From: Hypomesus transpacificus
Lineage: Eukaryota > Chordata > Actinopteri > Osmeriformes > Osmeridae
Length of the DNA stretch: 64,000 nucleotides
Direction of reading: 5' to 3'
Assembly (NCBI RefSeq): GCF_021917145.1
Contig: NC_061061.1
Span: 336,336 to 400,335 of the forward strand
In this document: one piece after another, positions 24,259-34,600 of the stretch
Layout: each line of letters begins with the position of its first letter
Position numbering within the stretch: the first letter of the stretch is position 1
The notes under the pieces: generated by a model
What the model was told of the DNA's origin: nothing
The model's database searches: none
The model's input: the letters and a program-made list of their open reading frames with translations, nothing else
Made by a program: the position numbers and the translations under genes

Positions 24259-26640
24259 AGGCCGATATATGCTTCTGCGTTTTTCGAAAAACGACACATG
24301 GGAACGCCCTCGTCTCCGTGGAACGCCCTCTACGAGCTCTCCGTCAGCCCTCGGAGACAGGGGCGTAGCACGCTTTTCAAAAGTGAGGGGGATGGATGTG
24401 ATTTGTTTATTAACAATAGAAACGATGGATACAATGACAGAGGTGTACAACATGTATAACATACAAGATATAAAAAGCATCCCATTTAAATGACTGATAC
24501 TAGAAAAGTATAAAAACACACTTGGAACACACGAAAAATAAGTACAAACGCTGGTGAAAATACACAACAGTAGACTTGCTAAAGAATCAGAAATACTTTA
24601 ATAATCCCAGGGGGAAATTATTTTTGTTACAAACTACAAATATACAAACAAAATATATTAACAATACCTAGCCTGGTTGCCAGCTCAACTTCGCCCCGCC
24701 CACAAAAAAATGTGGTGACTAGAATTATGAGTATGACAACGTCAGGCTACTCCAGACCCAACTTCCCGACCAAATGTTTTGGTGGGCGGGGCTAAATTGG
24801 GCTGGAAGCCAGGCTAGTAATAGTGGGCAGTGGTAAAGGAATAGGGCCAAACTGTTACAGCTGTGGCACTAGCAAACCTCAGTGAATATTGAAAAGTAAT
24901 ATCATGAAGTAAATGCAAACAATATCTAATGGAAATAGGCTACTGTTGTTTAATGTCAAAAATGTTCAACGTTCAGCTTTCAACTTCACGTACAGGATTT
25001 CTCTCGAAAAAAGTGTCAATATTCTCCTGCCTCTTTCTTTTCTGCATCTTGATACTGCGTGACAAAAAGACGTTGCTTGTGAAGTTAAAAAGGTGCAGTT
25101 ACAGTACCTTCCATCCTGTAGTTACAACTGATAAACACACCATTTTCTAAATATCTGCTAACGTTACGCATTTAGCTACAGTAACGGCATATAAAAAGAG
25201 ATGAAAATGCCACCGGACATTAAACTTTACGAACACAAATGGCAAAATACAACCTAGCTAGCTAGCTAACAGCCTAATGTTAAATGATAGGTTCAGTTAG
25301 CTAACGTTAGCTCAGGTTGTATCTAGGTTACCTAATTACAGTACGATAGCAATTTGTACCAGTATTTAAGAGTTAAGCTTTACATTGATGTAACACATTA
25401 ACGGTGATAACACGTGTACAGCAAACACTAAAGATACTTGCATTACATTTCTTAAAAGTACTGGACTATTGGTTAAATTCCAGTGTAGAATACGGTCTGT
25501 TAAGACCGCTGCGAAGTATAACACACCGTTGCCATGAAAAACAGAGCGTTGCTATGGACGCAGTTCTGTTCACTCAGGCAATATAATCGCTATACATAGC
25601 CTACGACGTAGTTACGGAGGCAGTTTGACGCAAGACGTTTGTGTAAAACTGTGGAAAAACTGCAGAAAAAGTGTGGGTGTTTAACCCTCTCACCGGGAAA
25701 AGTGTGGGTGTTAAAACACCCACATCCCCCACGGGTGCGACGCGCCTGCTCGGAGAGCCTCGGAGAGCTTGACGTGCACCTCCTGAATTTTTAACTATCC
25801 GTCGTAGCTACGGAGAGTTACGGAGACCCCCTTGGCTGTGATTGGTCAGTATTAAGAATCGCTTGCGTCATGGGGTTTCCGTGACGCAGGAAGAACAGAA
25901 TCCTTAGACCAAGCCCCCACCCCTCGCCCCTCGGCTTGAAGCAACGGCCCCGGTGGATGTAGGTGGTATTGCATGTACGGTTAGGTTTCCGACTCTTCCG
26001 GTCGTATTTATTCTATTAACTCCATTCAACATTTACAAAACTATCTCCCCCAATAATTTTAGTTTGATTCTCGAACCTGGCTCATACTACTAGCTTTTTC
26101 ATAGAATAATTTTTCCCGATTTTTGCTAAGTTTGAAACCAATCCGAAATGGGTAAACTAGCAACCCATTTATTTGCTTAGTCAATGAAAGTTGCCTGCAA
26201 ATGTGCTGGCGGATACTAACAGGGCACGAGCACAAAAGTTCACATTGGCCAATAGCCGATTTACATGAGCTCTCGGAGCTAAGGAAAAAAAGAACCACTG
26301 TTTAAAGTTGGACAGGAAGACACGGAAGTGGAAAGATGGCCGCGTCCAGTCTCGCAATCTCGCTTGCCTCACTGCGCCACTGAGCACTTTTCATAGAAAT
26401 GAATGGGGACGCCATCTTGGAAGACAAAAGTAGCTTACTCTAGTTATATTAACTTTATGCCTTAGACCGCCATTGCTTGTAAAGTTTTTACAATTCATAT
26501 TTCAGCTAAACAGTACATGTAAATCAGCATCTGAATCTACAGCCTACGGAGAACCATAAACGCTGTCTATCCGTCCGTATCCGTGCGTATCCGTGAGCCT
26601 GCCCATCCGTAAACGGAGACGCAGAAGTATATTTCGGCCT
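24259..26640. mobile_element. 2.4-kb Harbinger-like non-autonomous element
   Basis: The left end reads AGGCCGATATATGCTTCTGC and the right end is its near reverse complement, GCAGAAGTATATTTCGGCCT. Internal blocks (for example ACGTGCACCTCC and CTTGGCTGTGATTGGT near 25770-25845) recur in opposite orientation in the element at 42927-43468, confirming one family. No transposase frame is present. Flanking bases are TTA on the left and TAG on the right, so a clean target duplication is not preserved. A 148-bp MITE is nested at 24669. Confidence 0.65.
24669..24816. mobile_element. 148-bp MITE nested in the Harbinger-like element
   Basis: Ends TAGCCTGGTTGCCAGC and GCTGGAAGCCAGGCTA are inverted repeats. 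GCCCCGCCCAC and GTGGGCGGGGC extend the pairing inward. Confidence 0.7.
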
Positions 26641-27335
26641 TAGTCGTTTTTGGATGGGGGGGGGTTGTAATTGTATTAGAGGGTGTGTTTTGCACTTTAG
26701 GGCCACCGAGCTCTGTATAAATGGAGACAGCTATCATTTCAGCAGAAAACTTCCTTTCATATGCCTGTGTCTCATTCATTAATTGTATATAGACAAGTAA
26801 TCTCTTACTTCTCAGCGTGAGAAATGGTTGAAATGCGTGAGTCTCATGGGGTAAAACATGAGACTTGAGAGCCCTGCATTTGATCAAGTTTAAATGAATA
26901 AAATGTAATGCCGATCTAGCATTTGACAAACACTACATGCTGATTTTTAAATACTTGCTGGCATGACTGTCAACAAGACTGTTCAGTACATCCAACGAGT
27001 GAAAGTCCGGCACTGATATGAATACATGTAAAAGACACAGATCCACATTTAGAAATGACTAAATGTAAAATGTAGAAACAGATTTATTGAGTCGAGCTAA
27101 AACACAGGTGACTAGTAAAGACAGCCGGCAGTGAAACTGACAAACACTGTGACACATACAAACCCCACACTGTGACACAAACAAACCCCACACTGTGACA
27201 CAGACAAACACTGTGACACAGACACCATACTGTGACACAGACACCACACTGTGACACAGATACCACACTGTGACACAGACAAACCCCACACTGTGACACA
27301 GACACCACACTGTGACACAGACAAACCCCACACAA
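26641..27335. repeat. Segmental duplicate A (empty site for the TRIM element)
   Basis: From about 26665 this block aligns with 28818-29745: shared GTCTCATGGGG, CATGAGACTTGAGAGCCCTG, AAATACTTGCTGGCATGACT and GCTAAAACACAGGTGAC stretches in the same order. Divergence is clear (substitutions and indels). Minus-strand AATAAA occurs in both copies at the TTTATTGAGTC site. Its right end is a CACTGTGACACAGACAAACC minisatellite (about 27145-27330). Confidence 0.8.
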
Positions 27336-27427
27336 TGTCATTTCACTTACAATATCCTTTATCTTGTACATAGGTTTGTTTGTAGAATGTTTGAAATGTC
27401 AATCTAAAGTGCAATGCCAATTGCAAC

Positions 27428-27535
27428 CTCACTCACTCCCTCACTCCCTCACTCCCTCACTCCCTCACTCCCTCACTCTCTCACTCCCTCACTCCCTCAC
27501 TCCTTCACTCCTTCACTCACTCACTCACTCACTCA
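27428..27535. repeat. 8-bp CTCACTCC minisatellite
   Basis: Thirteen or so imperfect CTCACTCC units followed by plain CTCA repeats. Confidence 0.9.
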
Positions 27536-27789
27536 AACAAAGTCAATTATTCATCTTGACAATATTTGCTAAGTATATGACTGTTTGTGGGGGTTTACCC
27601 TAACTAATTGTTTTGCTGGTTTTATTGATTTAATCTTAAAAAAAGAATAAACAGTGCTGGTTTTCCTGGCATTTTGGCCAAGACAGGTGTTATCTGAAAC
27701 CTTATTCTCTGTTGGGTTCCATCGTGACTATTAGTTTGTGTAGTGCCACACTTTGTGTGTTTTCTGCTTTGCATCTTCATTTGATTAAA

Positions 27790-27842
27790 GAAGTGTACGC
27801 TGTGGATAAGAGTGTCTGCTAAAATGACTCAAATGTATGCAG
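27790..27842 (+). mobile_element. SINE tail fragment
   Basis: CTGTGGATAAGAGTGTCTGC followed by TAAAATGACTCAAATGTA is the conserved fish SINE tail without its head. Confidence 0.55.
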
Positions 27843-28019
27843 GGTCTAAAGGGGAAGGTTTTTTTCTCCTTTCCAACCTTTACTTCCCTGTAGATTAGCT
27901 TTACCTGCCTATCCACCATTCAGTCGTTCATTTTTGTTTTTGTTCTCTTTTAAAGATGGGATGGGGGCGCCCCAGACATACCTTTGCCTTGGGCCCCAAT
28001 TTGCTAAATCTGCCACTGG

Positions 28020-28200
28020 TTTTGAATTACGAGTTTTAAGGATTTTGTGTTGAGAAGAACATCAGTTATTTACACAAATAACCAAAGCTCGTCTCTTCAC
28101 CCAAAAAAATCTATTTTCCGTTTGGTTGCGATTTCAAGACGAAATCCTTCACCTTTTGATTAAAGTGGTTTGTGCGCATCTGGTGGCACAACACCTATTT
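28020..28200. mobile_element. Diverged half-copy of the 8792-9112 fold-back MITE
   Basis: Shares TTTTAAGGATTTTGTG, TTTACACAAATAACCAA, CGTTTGGTTGCGATTTC, GACGAAATCCTTCAC and a GGCACAACACC end in the same order as the loop and right arm of that element. Confidence 0.65.
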
Positions 28201-28817
28201 ACAAGTTAAGTCTTTTTGTTGTAATTCATTGTATCTGTAAGCCTTCGTCTCCTGTGAAACATGGCTTGTTTTACTGACAGAATTGCAATGTTTATGAATG
28301 AAATAATAACGTTTAAAATGGGAAGATTAGGAACATTAGACTAATACTGAATCTGACCTGAAAGAAGGAAGTCGGTTAACAAATTGACCGATTTTGCTAC
28401 GACGTTAAAACCACACAGGTGTTCTAATCATTGACCTACCTGTAGGAGAGAGGACACGGACAGATGGACTACTTTTTAATCTCGAATAAACTAACAAACC
28501 GTTGTGTAGAATTGAAGTATAGGAGCGAGTTAAAAACTATCATCCACTTTCCCGAGTCTTTCACCTTACTTCCTTATTGAGTTTAGAACTCCGCCTCTCT
28601 GTGTAGCTAAGCGACATGCCATGACATGACAGGTGTAGTACAGCCCACAACCAGTTTAGACATGATAGAAAAATGCAAATTTGAATAAAACATTTTCAGC
28701 CAATATTTTGACCTGTGGTTATTCTGAGACCAAGATCTCTATCTACTTTTATAAAATATGTTTCTTGTAGGCCTATATAAAACAGTTTTAATGAATGATA
28801 CTAGTACGTGTGTTAAT

Positions 28818-29745
28818 TTGGGGGGTTGTAAGAGGGTGTTTGGCACTTCAGAGCCACCATACTCTGTATAACTTGAGACAGCTACCATCCCAGCAGAAAA
28901 CCTCCCTCCATATGCCTGTGTCTGGTTCATTAGTGTTATCTCTTCCCAGCAGAGTAATGCGTGAGTCTCATGGGGAAAAACATGAGACTTGAGAGCCCTG
29001 CATTTGATCAAGTTTAAACAAATAAAATGTTATGTTATTCGAGTAAAGTAAATGTTTTAATTGATGCCCATCTAGCAGTTGACAAACACGTATGCTGATT
29101 TTTAAATACTTGCTGGTGTAGCCTGTGTATGGTGAAAATCACTCCTCAAGTATGTAGCAGGCCACCCGCGTCAGCGAATTGCTAGCTTTTCGTTGGTAGT
29201 GGTGGCGCTTGGGAAGTCAGAGGTGGCGAGTTCGACTCCCTGTCGGAGCGGACAGTGGCCCGTATACCTCTGACGGAACTTGCAAGACCACGTCTGTTAC
29301 ACTGGTGCCGTGACCCGGATCGCTAGGTTAGCATCAGCTAGCTGGCCGGAGTGAGTTTGAGGGGTAAATGTAGCCTCTGTATGGTGAAACTCACTCCTCA
29401 AGTATGTAACAGGCCACCCGCGTCAGCAAATTGCTAGCTTTTCGTTGGCGTAGTTGGTAGTGGTGGCGCTTGGGAAGTCAGAGGTGGTGAGGTCAACTCC
29501 CGGTCGGAGTGGACAGTGGCCCGTATACCTCTGAGGGAACTTGCAAGACCACGTCTGTTACACTGGCATGACTGTCAACAAGACTGTTCAGTACAACTGG
29601 TAAAAGTCCAGCGCTGATACGAATGCATGTAAATGACACAGATCCACATTTGGAAACAGATTTATTGAGTCAAGCTAAAACACAGGTGACAAAAAAAGAC
29701 AGTCGGCGGTGACACCGACAAACCCCTCACTGTGACACAGAACAG
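28818..29745. repeat. Segmental duplicate B (carries the TRIM insertion)
   Basis: Aligns with duplicate A on both sides of the insertion at 29117-29562. The copy has GCATGACTGTCAACAAGACT directly after the insertion, as in A at about 26961. Confidence 0.8.
29117..29562 (+). mobile_element. TRIM-like LTR retroelement (446 bp) with target duplication
   Basis: Two direct repeats act as LTRs: 29117-29301 (185 bp) and 29369-29562 (194 bp). Both begin TGTAGCC and end TCTGTTACA, the TG...CA rule. CTGG is duplicated on either side (29113-29116 and 29563-29566), and the uninterrupted site is preserved at about 26957-26964. The 67-bp interior starts CTGGTGCCGTGACCCGGAT, resembling a tRNA primer-binding site, and ends with a purine-rich GAGGGGTAAA before the second LTR. 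No coding capacity. This fits a terminal-repeat retrotransposon in miniature; orientation is inferred from the PBS and PPT positions. Confidence 0.8.
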
Positions 29746-29934
29746 CCTGTGCTTTTCAAAACCACAGTGAGTAGTAGGCGCTCTGCACATTGCTGCCAAC
29801 ATGACGATAAAAACACAACAGTTTATACCCACACAGGTTCATCATGATGTACAAGACACACAGACAACACAAGCAACACACAGACTTCACAAGGAAAAGC
29901 ACACACACATACTCCTCGCCTACAGCACTCACAC

Positions 29935-30300
29935 AGAGAGAGGTGATGGAGGATAGAGAGGGGTGATGGAAGAGAGAGAGGTGATGGAGGAGAGAGAGGG
30001 GTGATGGAGAGAGAGGGGTGATGGAGGAGAGAGAGGGGTGATGGAGAGAGAGGGGTGATGGAGGAGAGAGAGGGGTGATGGAGGAGAGAGGTTTGATGGA
30101 GAGAGAGGGGTGATGGAGGAGAGAGAGGGATGATGGAGGAGAGAGAGGGGTGATGGAAGAGAGAGAAGTGATGGAGGAGAGAGAGGGGTGATGGAGGAGA
30201 GAGAGGGGTGATGGAGGAGAGAGGTGATGGAGGAGAGAGAGGTTTGATGGAGGAGAGAGGGGTGATGGAGGAAATAGAGGGGTGATGGAGAGAGAGCTGG
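29935..30300. repeat. GA-rich 20-bp minisatellite
   Basis: About 18 copies of GATGGAGGAGAGAGAGGGGT with deletions. Confidence 0.9.
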
Positions 30301-31046
30301 GCTACAGACTTAGTCTGTTCTACGGACTCTGCCATCTAAAAATGAATTAAGTCAACTTCAACTTCAAGCGCCCTTTAAAGTTCCTTTCTTGAGGTCAGTC
30401 TTGAACACTGCCTGTCCCTGTTAATGCTACAACAGCACAGACACACAAGAACATACATTTTTGTCTTTGGTGTAATCTCCACCGATAAATTTCACTTTCA
30501 GGACTGTTCAGAACAGCCTGAACAAAATAAACCTGGTTTGTCATAAACTGCATGGACAAGCAGTTATCAGAGCTTATTTTAATGTCTGTTTACATTTTTA
30601 TACTATATTTTAAACACACAATATCTGCATGTACACACACACATACAGAGAGCAGTCCAGTACAGGAGGGAGACATTAACTAACCACAGGGTGAATCACA
30701 GTGAAGCAGACACCAGCATTGAAGGAAGTTACCCAAACCGGAAATTACCCAAACAGGAAGTTACCCAAACTGGGTGGGTGGATTCCAACACAACAGTAAA
30801 GCACATGTCTGATTTTAGTTAAATACTGCTCAGGTTAAATAAAGAAATAAACAACATTTTAACTACGACTACACTGTTACTACTAATCCTCCAATATCCT
30901 CCATCTACTCTAGAAAGCTGTGGTTGTGAACGTTAGCCTCGGAGACCCATCTCAGGGGTTAAGAGGTCACAGGGCAGGCTAGCAGGAGTTCGATGAACAG
31001 AACTGAGATCATTCCTCACAACACAGAAGTTCAATCATCTGTTTAC

Positions 31047-31222
31047 AATTACATTTAGTCATTTAGCAGAGCGACTTACAGTAAGTAGAGGGACATTCCC
31101 CCCGAGGCAAGTAGGGTAAAGTGCCTTGCCCAGGGACCCAAGATAATTTTACACAGCTGGGGAATCAAACCGGCAACCTTCAGATTGGTAGCTCGATTAC
31201 CTAACCGCTCAGCCATCTGACC
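31047..31222 (-). mobile_element. tRNA-derived SINE, nearly full length
   Basis: Read on the minus strand, the head GGTCAGATGGCTGAGCGGTT has a tRNA A box and GCCGGTTTGATTCCCC a B box. The body GGCAAGGCACTTTACCC leads to the tail GTAAGTCGCTCTGCTAAATG. It lies just beyond the predicted ddc poly(A) site. Confidence 0.8.
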
Positions 31223-31258
31223 TTAAACACTGTCTATATGATGTCGACTATTTCGGTA

Positions 31259-31264
31259 TTTATT
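31259..31264 (-). promoter_or_regulatory. Candidate ddc poly(A) signal
   Basis: Minus-strand AATAAA about 436 nt downstream of the ddc stop codon. It is the first canonical hexamer I noticed past the stop. Confidence 0.4.
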
Positions 31265-31699
31265 TTGAAATGTGTTTTCTCCGTGGGTTGATTGAAGCAT
31301 GTGTTTGTCCCAACCCACAATCCACAGACAGACAAATACTTAGCCAGATATTTCTGAACAGACCAGACTGTGATATGATGACAACATCAGGAATGATATC
31401 AACTGTGTTTATAGATCGGCAGAGTCTACATTCTAACATACTGCTGAACTTAGCCAGGGTTAGGGTCAGGTGGACATGTCTTCCTGGTCTTTTGTCCTGG
31501 TCCTGGTCCTAACCCTACTGCTAACCCTGACTCAATTCCTGGTCTTGGCTTTGACTGCCCCCACTTTTGACCCTGCCCCCTAATAACCCCCCCCCCCCCC
31601 GCCCCATCCCTGACTGCCCCCAGCCCTGAACCTTCCCCCAACCCCAACCCTGACCCACACCACCCCTGCCCCCCCCTGACCCTGGGGTCAGTCCTGGGG

Positions 31700-34600
31700 T
31701 CAGTGGGGCAGCTCCTGCAGCAGCTGGGAGGCCAGCTGGGTGATGTGTCTCCAGGCCTCTTGGACGTGGCACGACTCGGTGGTGCGGGCGCACACGGCGA
31801 AGCGCAGCACGAAGCGGCCAGACAGCTGACACGGCACCAGGTGGATCCTCCTGGCGCGGGTGATCTGCTTCAGAAGCTGCTCGTTCAGCTCGTTGGAGCC
31901 CTGAGAGGAACACACACACAACAAGCCCTGAGAGGAACACACACACAACAAGCCCTGAGAGGAACACACACACAACAAGCCCTGAGAGGAACACACACAC
32001 AACAAGCCCTGAGAGGAACACACACACAACAAGCCCTGAGAGGAACACACACACAACAAGCCCTGAGAGGAACACACACACAACAAGCCCTGAGAGGAAC
32101 ACACACACAACAAGCCCTGAGAGGAACACACACACAACAAGCCCTGAGAGGAACACACACACAACAAGCCCTGAGAGGAACACACACACAACAAGCCCTG
32201 AGAGGAACACACACACAACAAGCCCTGAGAGGAACACACACACAACAAGCCCTGAGAGGAACACACACACAACAAGCCCTGAGAGGAACACACAGAACGT
32301 TGGAGCCCTGAGAGGAACACACAGAACGTTGGAGCTCTGAGAGGAACATACACAACGAGCTCTGAGAGGAACACACAGAACGTTGGAGCTTTAGGAGGAA
32401 CACACACAACGAGCTCTGAGAAGAACACACAGAACGTTGGAGCTCTAAGAGGAACACACACAACGAGCTCTGAGAGGAACACACAGAACGTTGGAGCCCT
32501 AAGAGGAACGCACAGAACGAGCCCTGAGAGGAACATACAGAACGTTGGAGCCCTGAGAGGAACACACAGAACGTGTTAATCTTCTTCCAGTCCAGACCTC
32601 CTTTGAGTCTAGTCCTACAGAAGAGTCCTACCAGTCTAGCCCTATTGTAGAATTATACCAGTCTACCCCTACCGTCCAGTCCTACAATTGAGTACTTCCA
32701 TTCTAGTCCTACAAGTCTAGCTTTACAGTAGAGTACTACAGTAGTCCTACCAGAATAATCCAACAGTAGAATCCTACAGTAGAGTACTTCCATTCTAGCA
32801 CTACAGTAGAGTCCTACAAGTCTAGTCTTATAGCAAAGTCCTACAGTAAAGTCCTACCAGTCAACATTATAATCCTACAGTAGAGTCCTACTGCTCACAG
32901 TAAAGGTTCAGAGATCCATTGAAAGTTCCTGATCCAGAGATCGGGAAGGGAGGAGTGGATCTTCCAGGTCAGGGGTGAGAGGGTCAGAAACGCTATTCCT
33001 GTTGCCAGGGTTACCTTGAGTCTGAAGCAGACCAGGCCCAGCACCACGTCAGCGCTGATCTCAAACCTCCGGTCGGCACGAACCAGGCCCTCGAACTCCC
33101 TGGCCAGGCCCACTTGCTGTCCAGAGGAAACACAACGAGGTGAAGGGCAGCAACAAGGAGCAGTGTGGTGGGGGTGATGATCTGATGGAGCAGTGTGGTG
33201 GTGATGATATGATGGAGCAGTGTGGTGATGATGATCTGATGGAGCAGTGTGGTGATGATGATCTGATGGAGCAGTGTGGTGGTGGTGATGATCTGATGGA
33301 GCAGTGTGGTGATGATGATCTGATGGAGCAGTGTGGTGGTGGTGATGATCTGATGGAGCAGTGTGGTGGTGATGATCTGATGGAGCAGTGTGGTGGTGAT
33401 GATGATCTGATGGAGCAGTGTGGTGGTGATGATCTGATGGAGCAGTGTGGTGGTGATGATCTGATGGAGCAGTGTGGTGGTGATGATATGATGGAGCAGT
33501 GTGGTGGTGATGATGATCTGATGGAGCAGTGTGGTGGTGATGATCTGATGGAGCAGTGTGGTGGTGATGATATGATGGAGCAGTGTGGTGGTGGTGATCT
33601 GATGGAGCAGTGTGGTGGTGATGATATGATGGAGCAGTGTGGTGGTGGTGATGATCTGATGGAGCAGTGTGGTGGTGATGATCTGATGGAGCAGTGTGGT
33701 GGTGATTATATGATGGAGCAGTGTGGTGGTGATGATCTGATGGAGCAGTGTGGTGGTGGTGATCTGATGGAGCAGTGTGGTGGTGGTGATCTGATGGAGC
33801 AGTGTGGTGGTGGTGATCTGATGGAGCAGTGTGGTGGTGGTGATCTGATGGAGCAGTGTGGTGGTGATGATCTGATGGAGCAGTGTGGTGGTGGTGATCT
33901 GATGGAGCAGTGTGGTGGTGGTGATCTGATGGAGCAGTGTGGTGGTGATGATCTGATGGAGCAGTGTGGTGGTGATGATCTGATGGAGCAGTGTGGTGGT
34001 GATGATCTGATGGAGCAGTGTGGTGGTGATGATCTGATGGAGCAGTGTGGTGGTGGTGATCTGATGGAGCAGTGTGGTGGTGGTGATCTGATGGAGCAGT
34101 GTGGTGGTGATGATCTGATGGAGCAGTGTGGTGGTGATTATATGATGGAGCAGTGTGGTGGTGATGATCTGATGGAGCAGTGTGGTGGTGGTGATCTGAT
34201 GGAGCAGTGTGGTGGTGGTGATCTGATGGAGCAGTGTGGTGGTGGTGATCTGATGGAGCAGTGTGGTGGTGATGATCTGATGGAGCAGTGTGGTGGTGGT
34301 GATCTGATGGAGCAGTGTGGTGGTGGTGATCTGATGGAGCAGTGTGGTGGTGATGATCTGATGGAGCAGTGTGGTGGTGATGATCTGATGGAGCAGTGTG
34401 GTGGTGATGATCTGATGGAGCAGTGTGGTGGTGATGATCTGATGGAGCAGTGTGGTGGTGATGATCTGATGGAGCAGTATGGTGGTGATGATATGATGGA
34501 GCAGTGTGGTGGTGATGATGATCTGATGGAGCAGTGTGGTGGTGATGATCTGATGGAGCAGTGTGGTGGTGATGATATGATGGAGCAGTGTGGTGGTGGT

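Noticed and set aside
31898..32302. CRISPR-like regular array
   Set aside because: Units are contiguous tandem repeats with no variable spacers, in a vertebrate intron.
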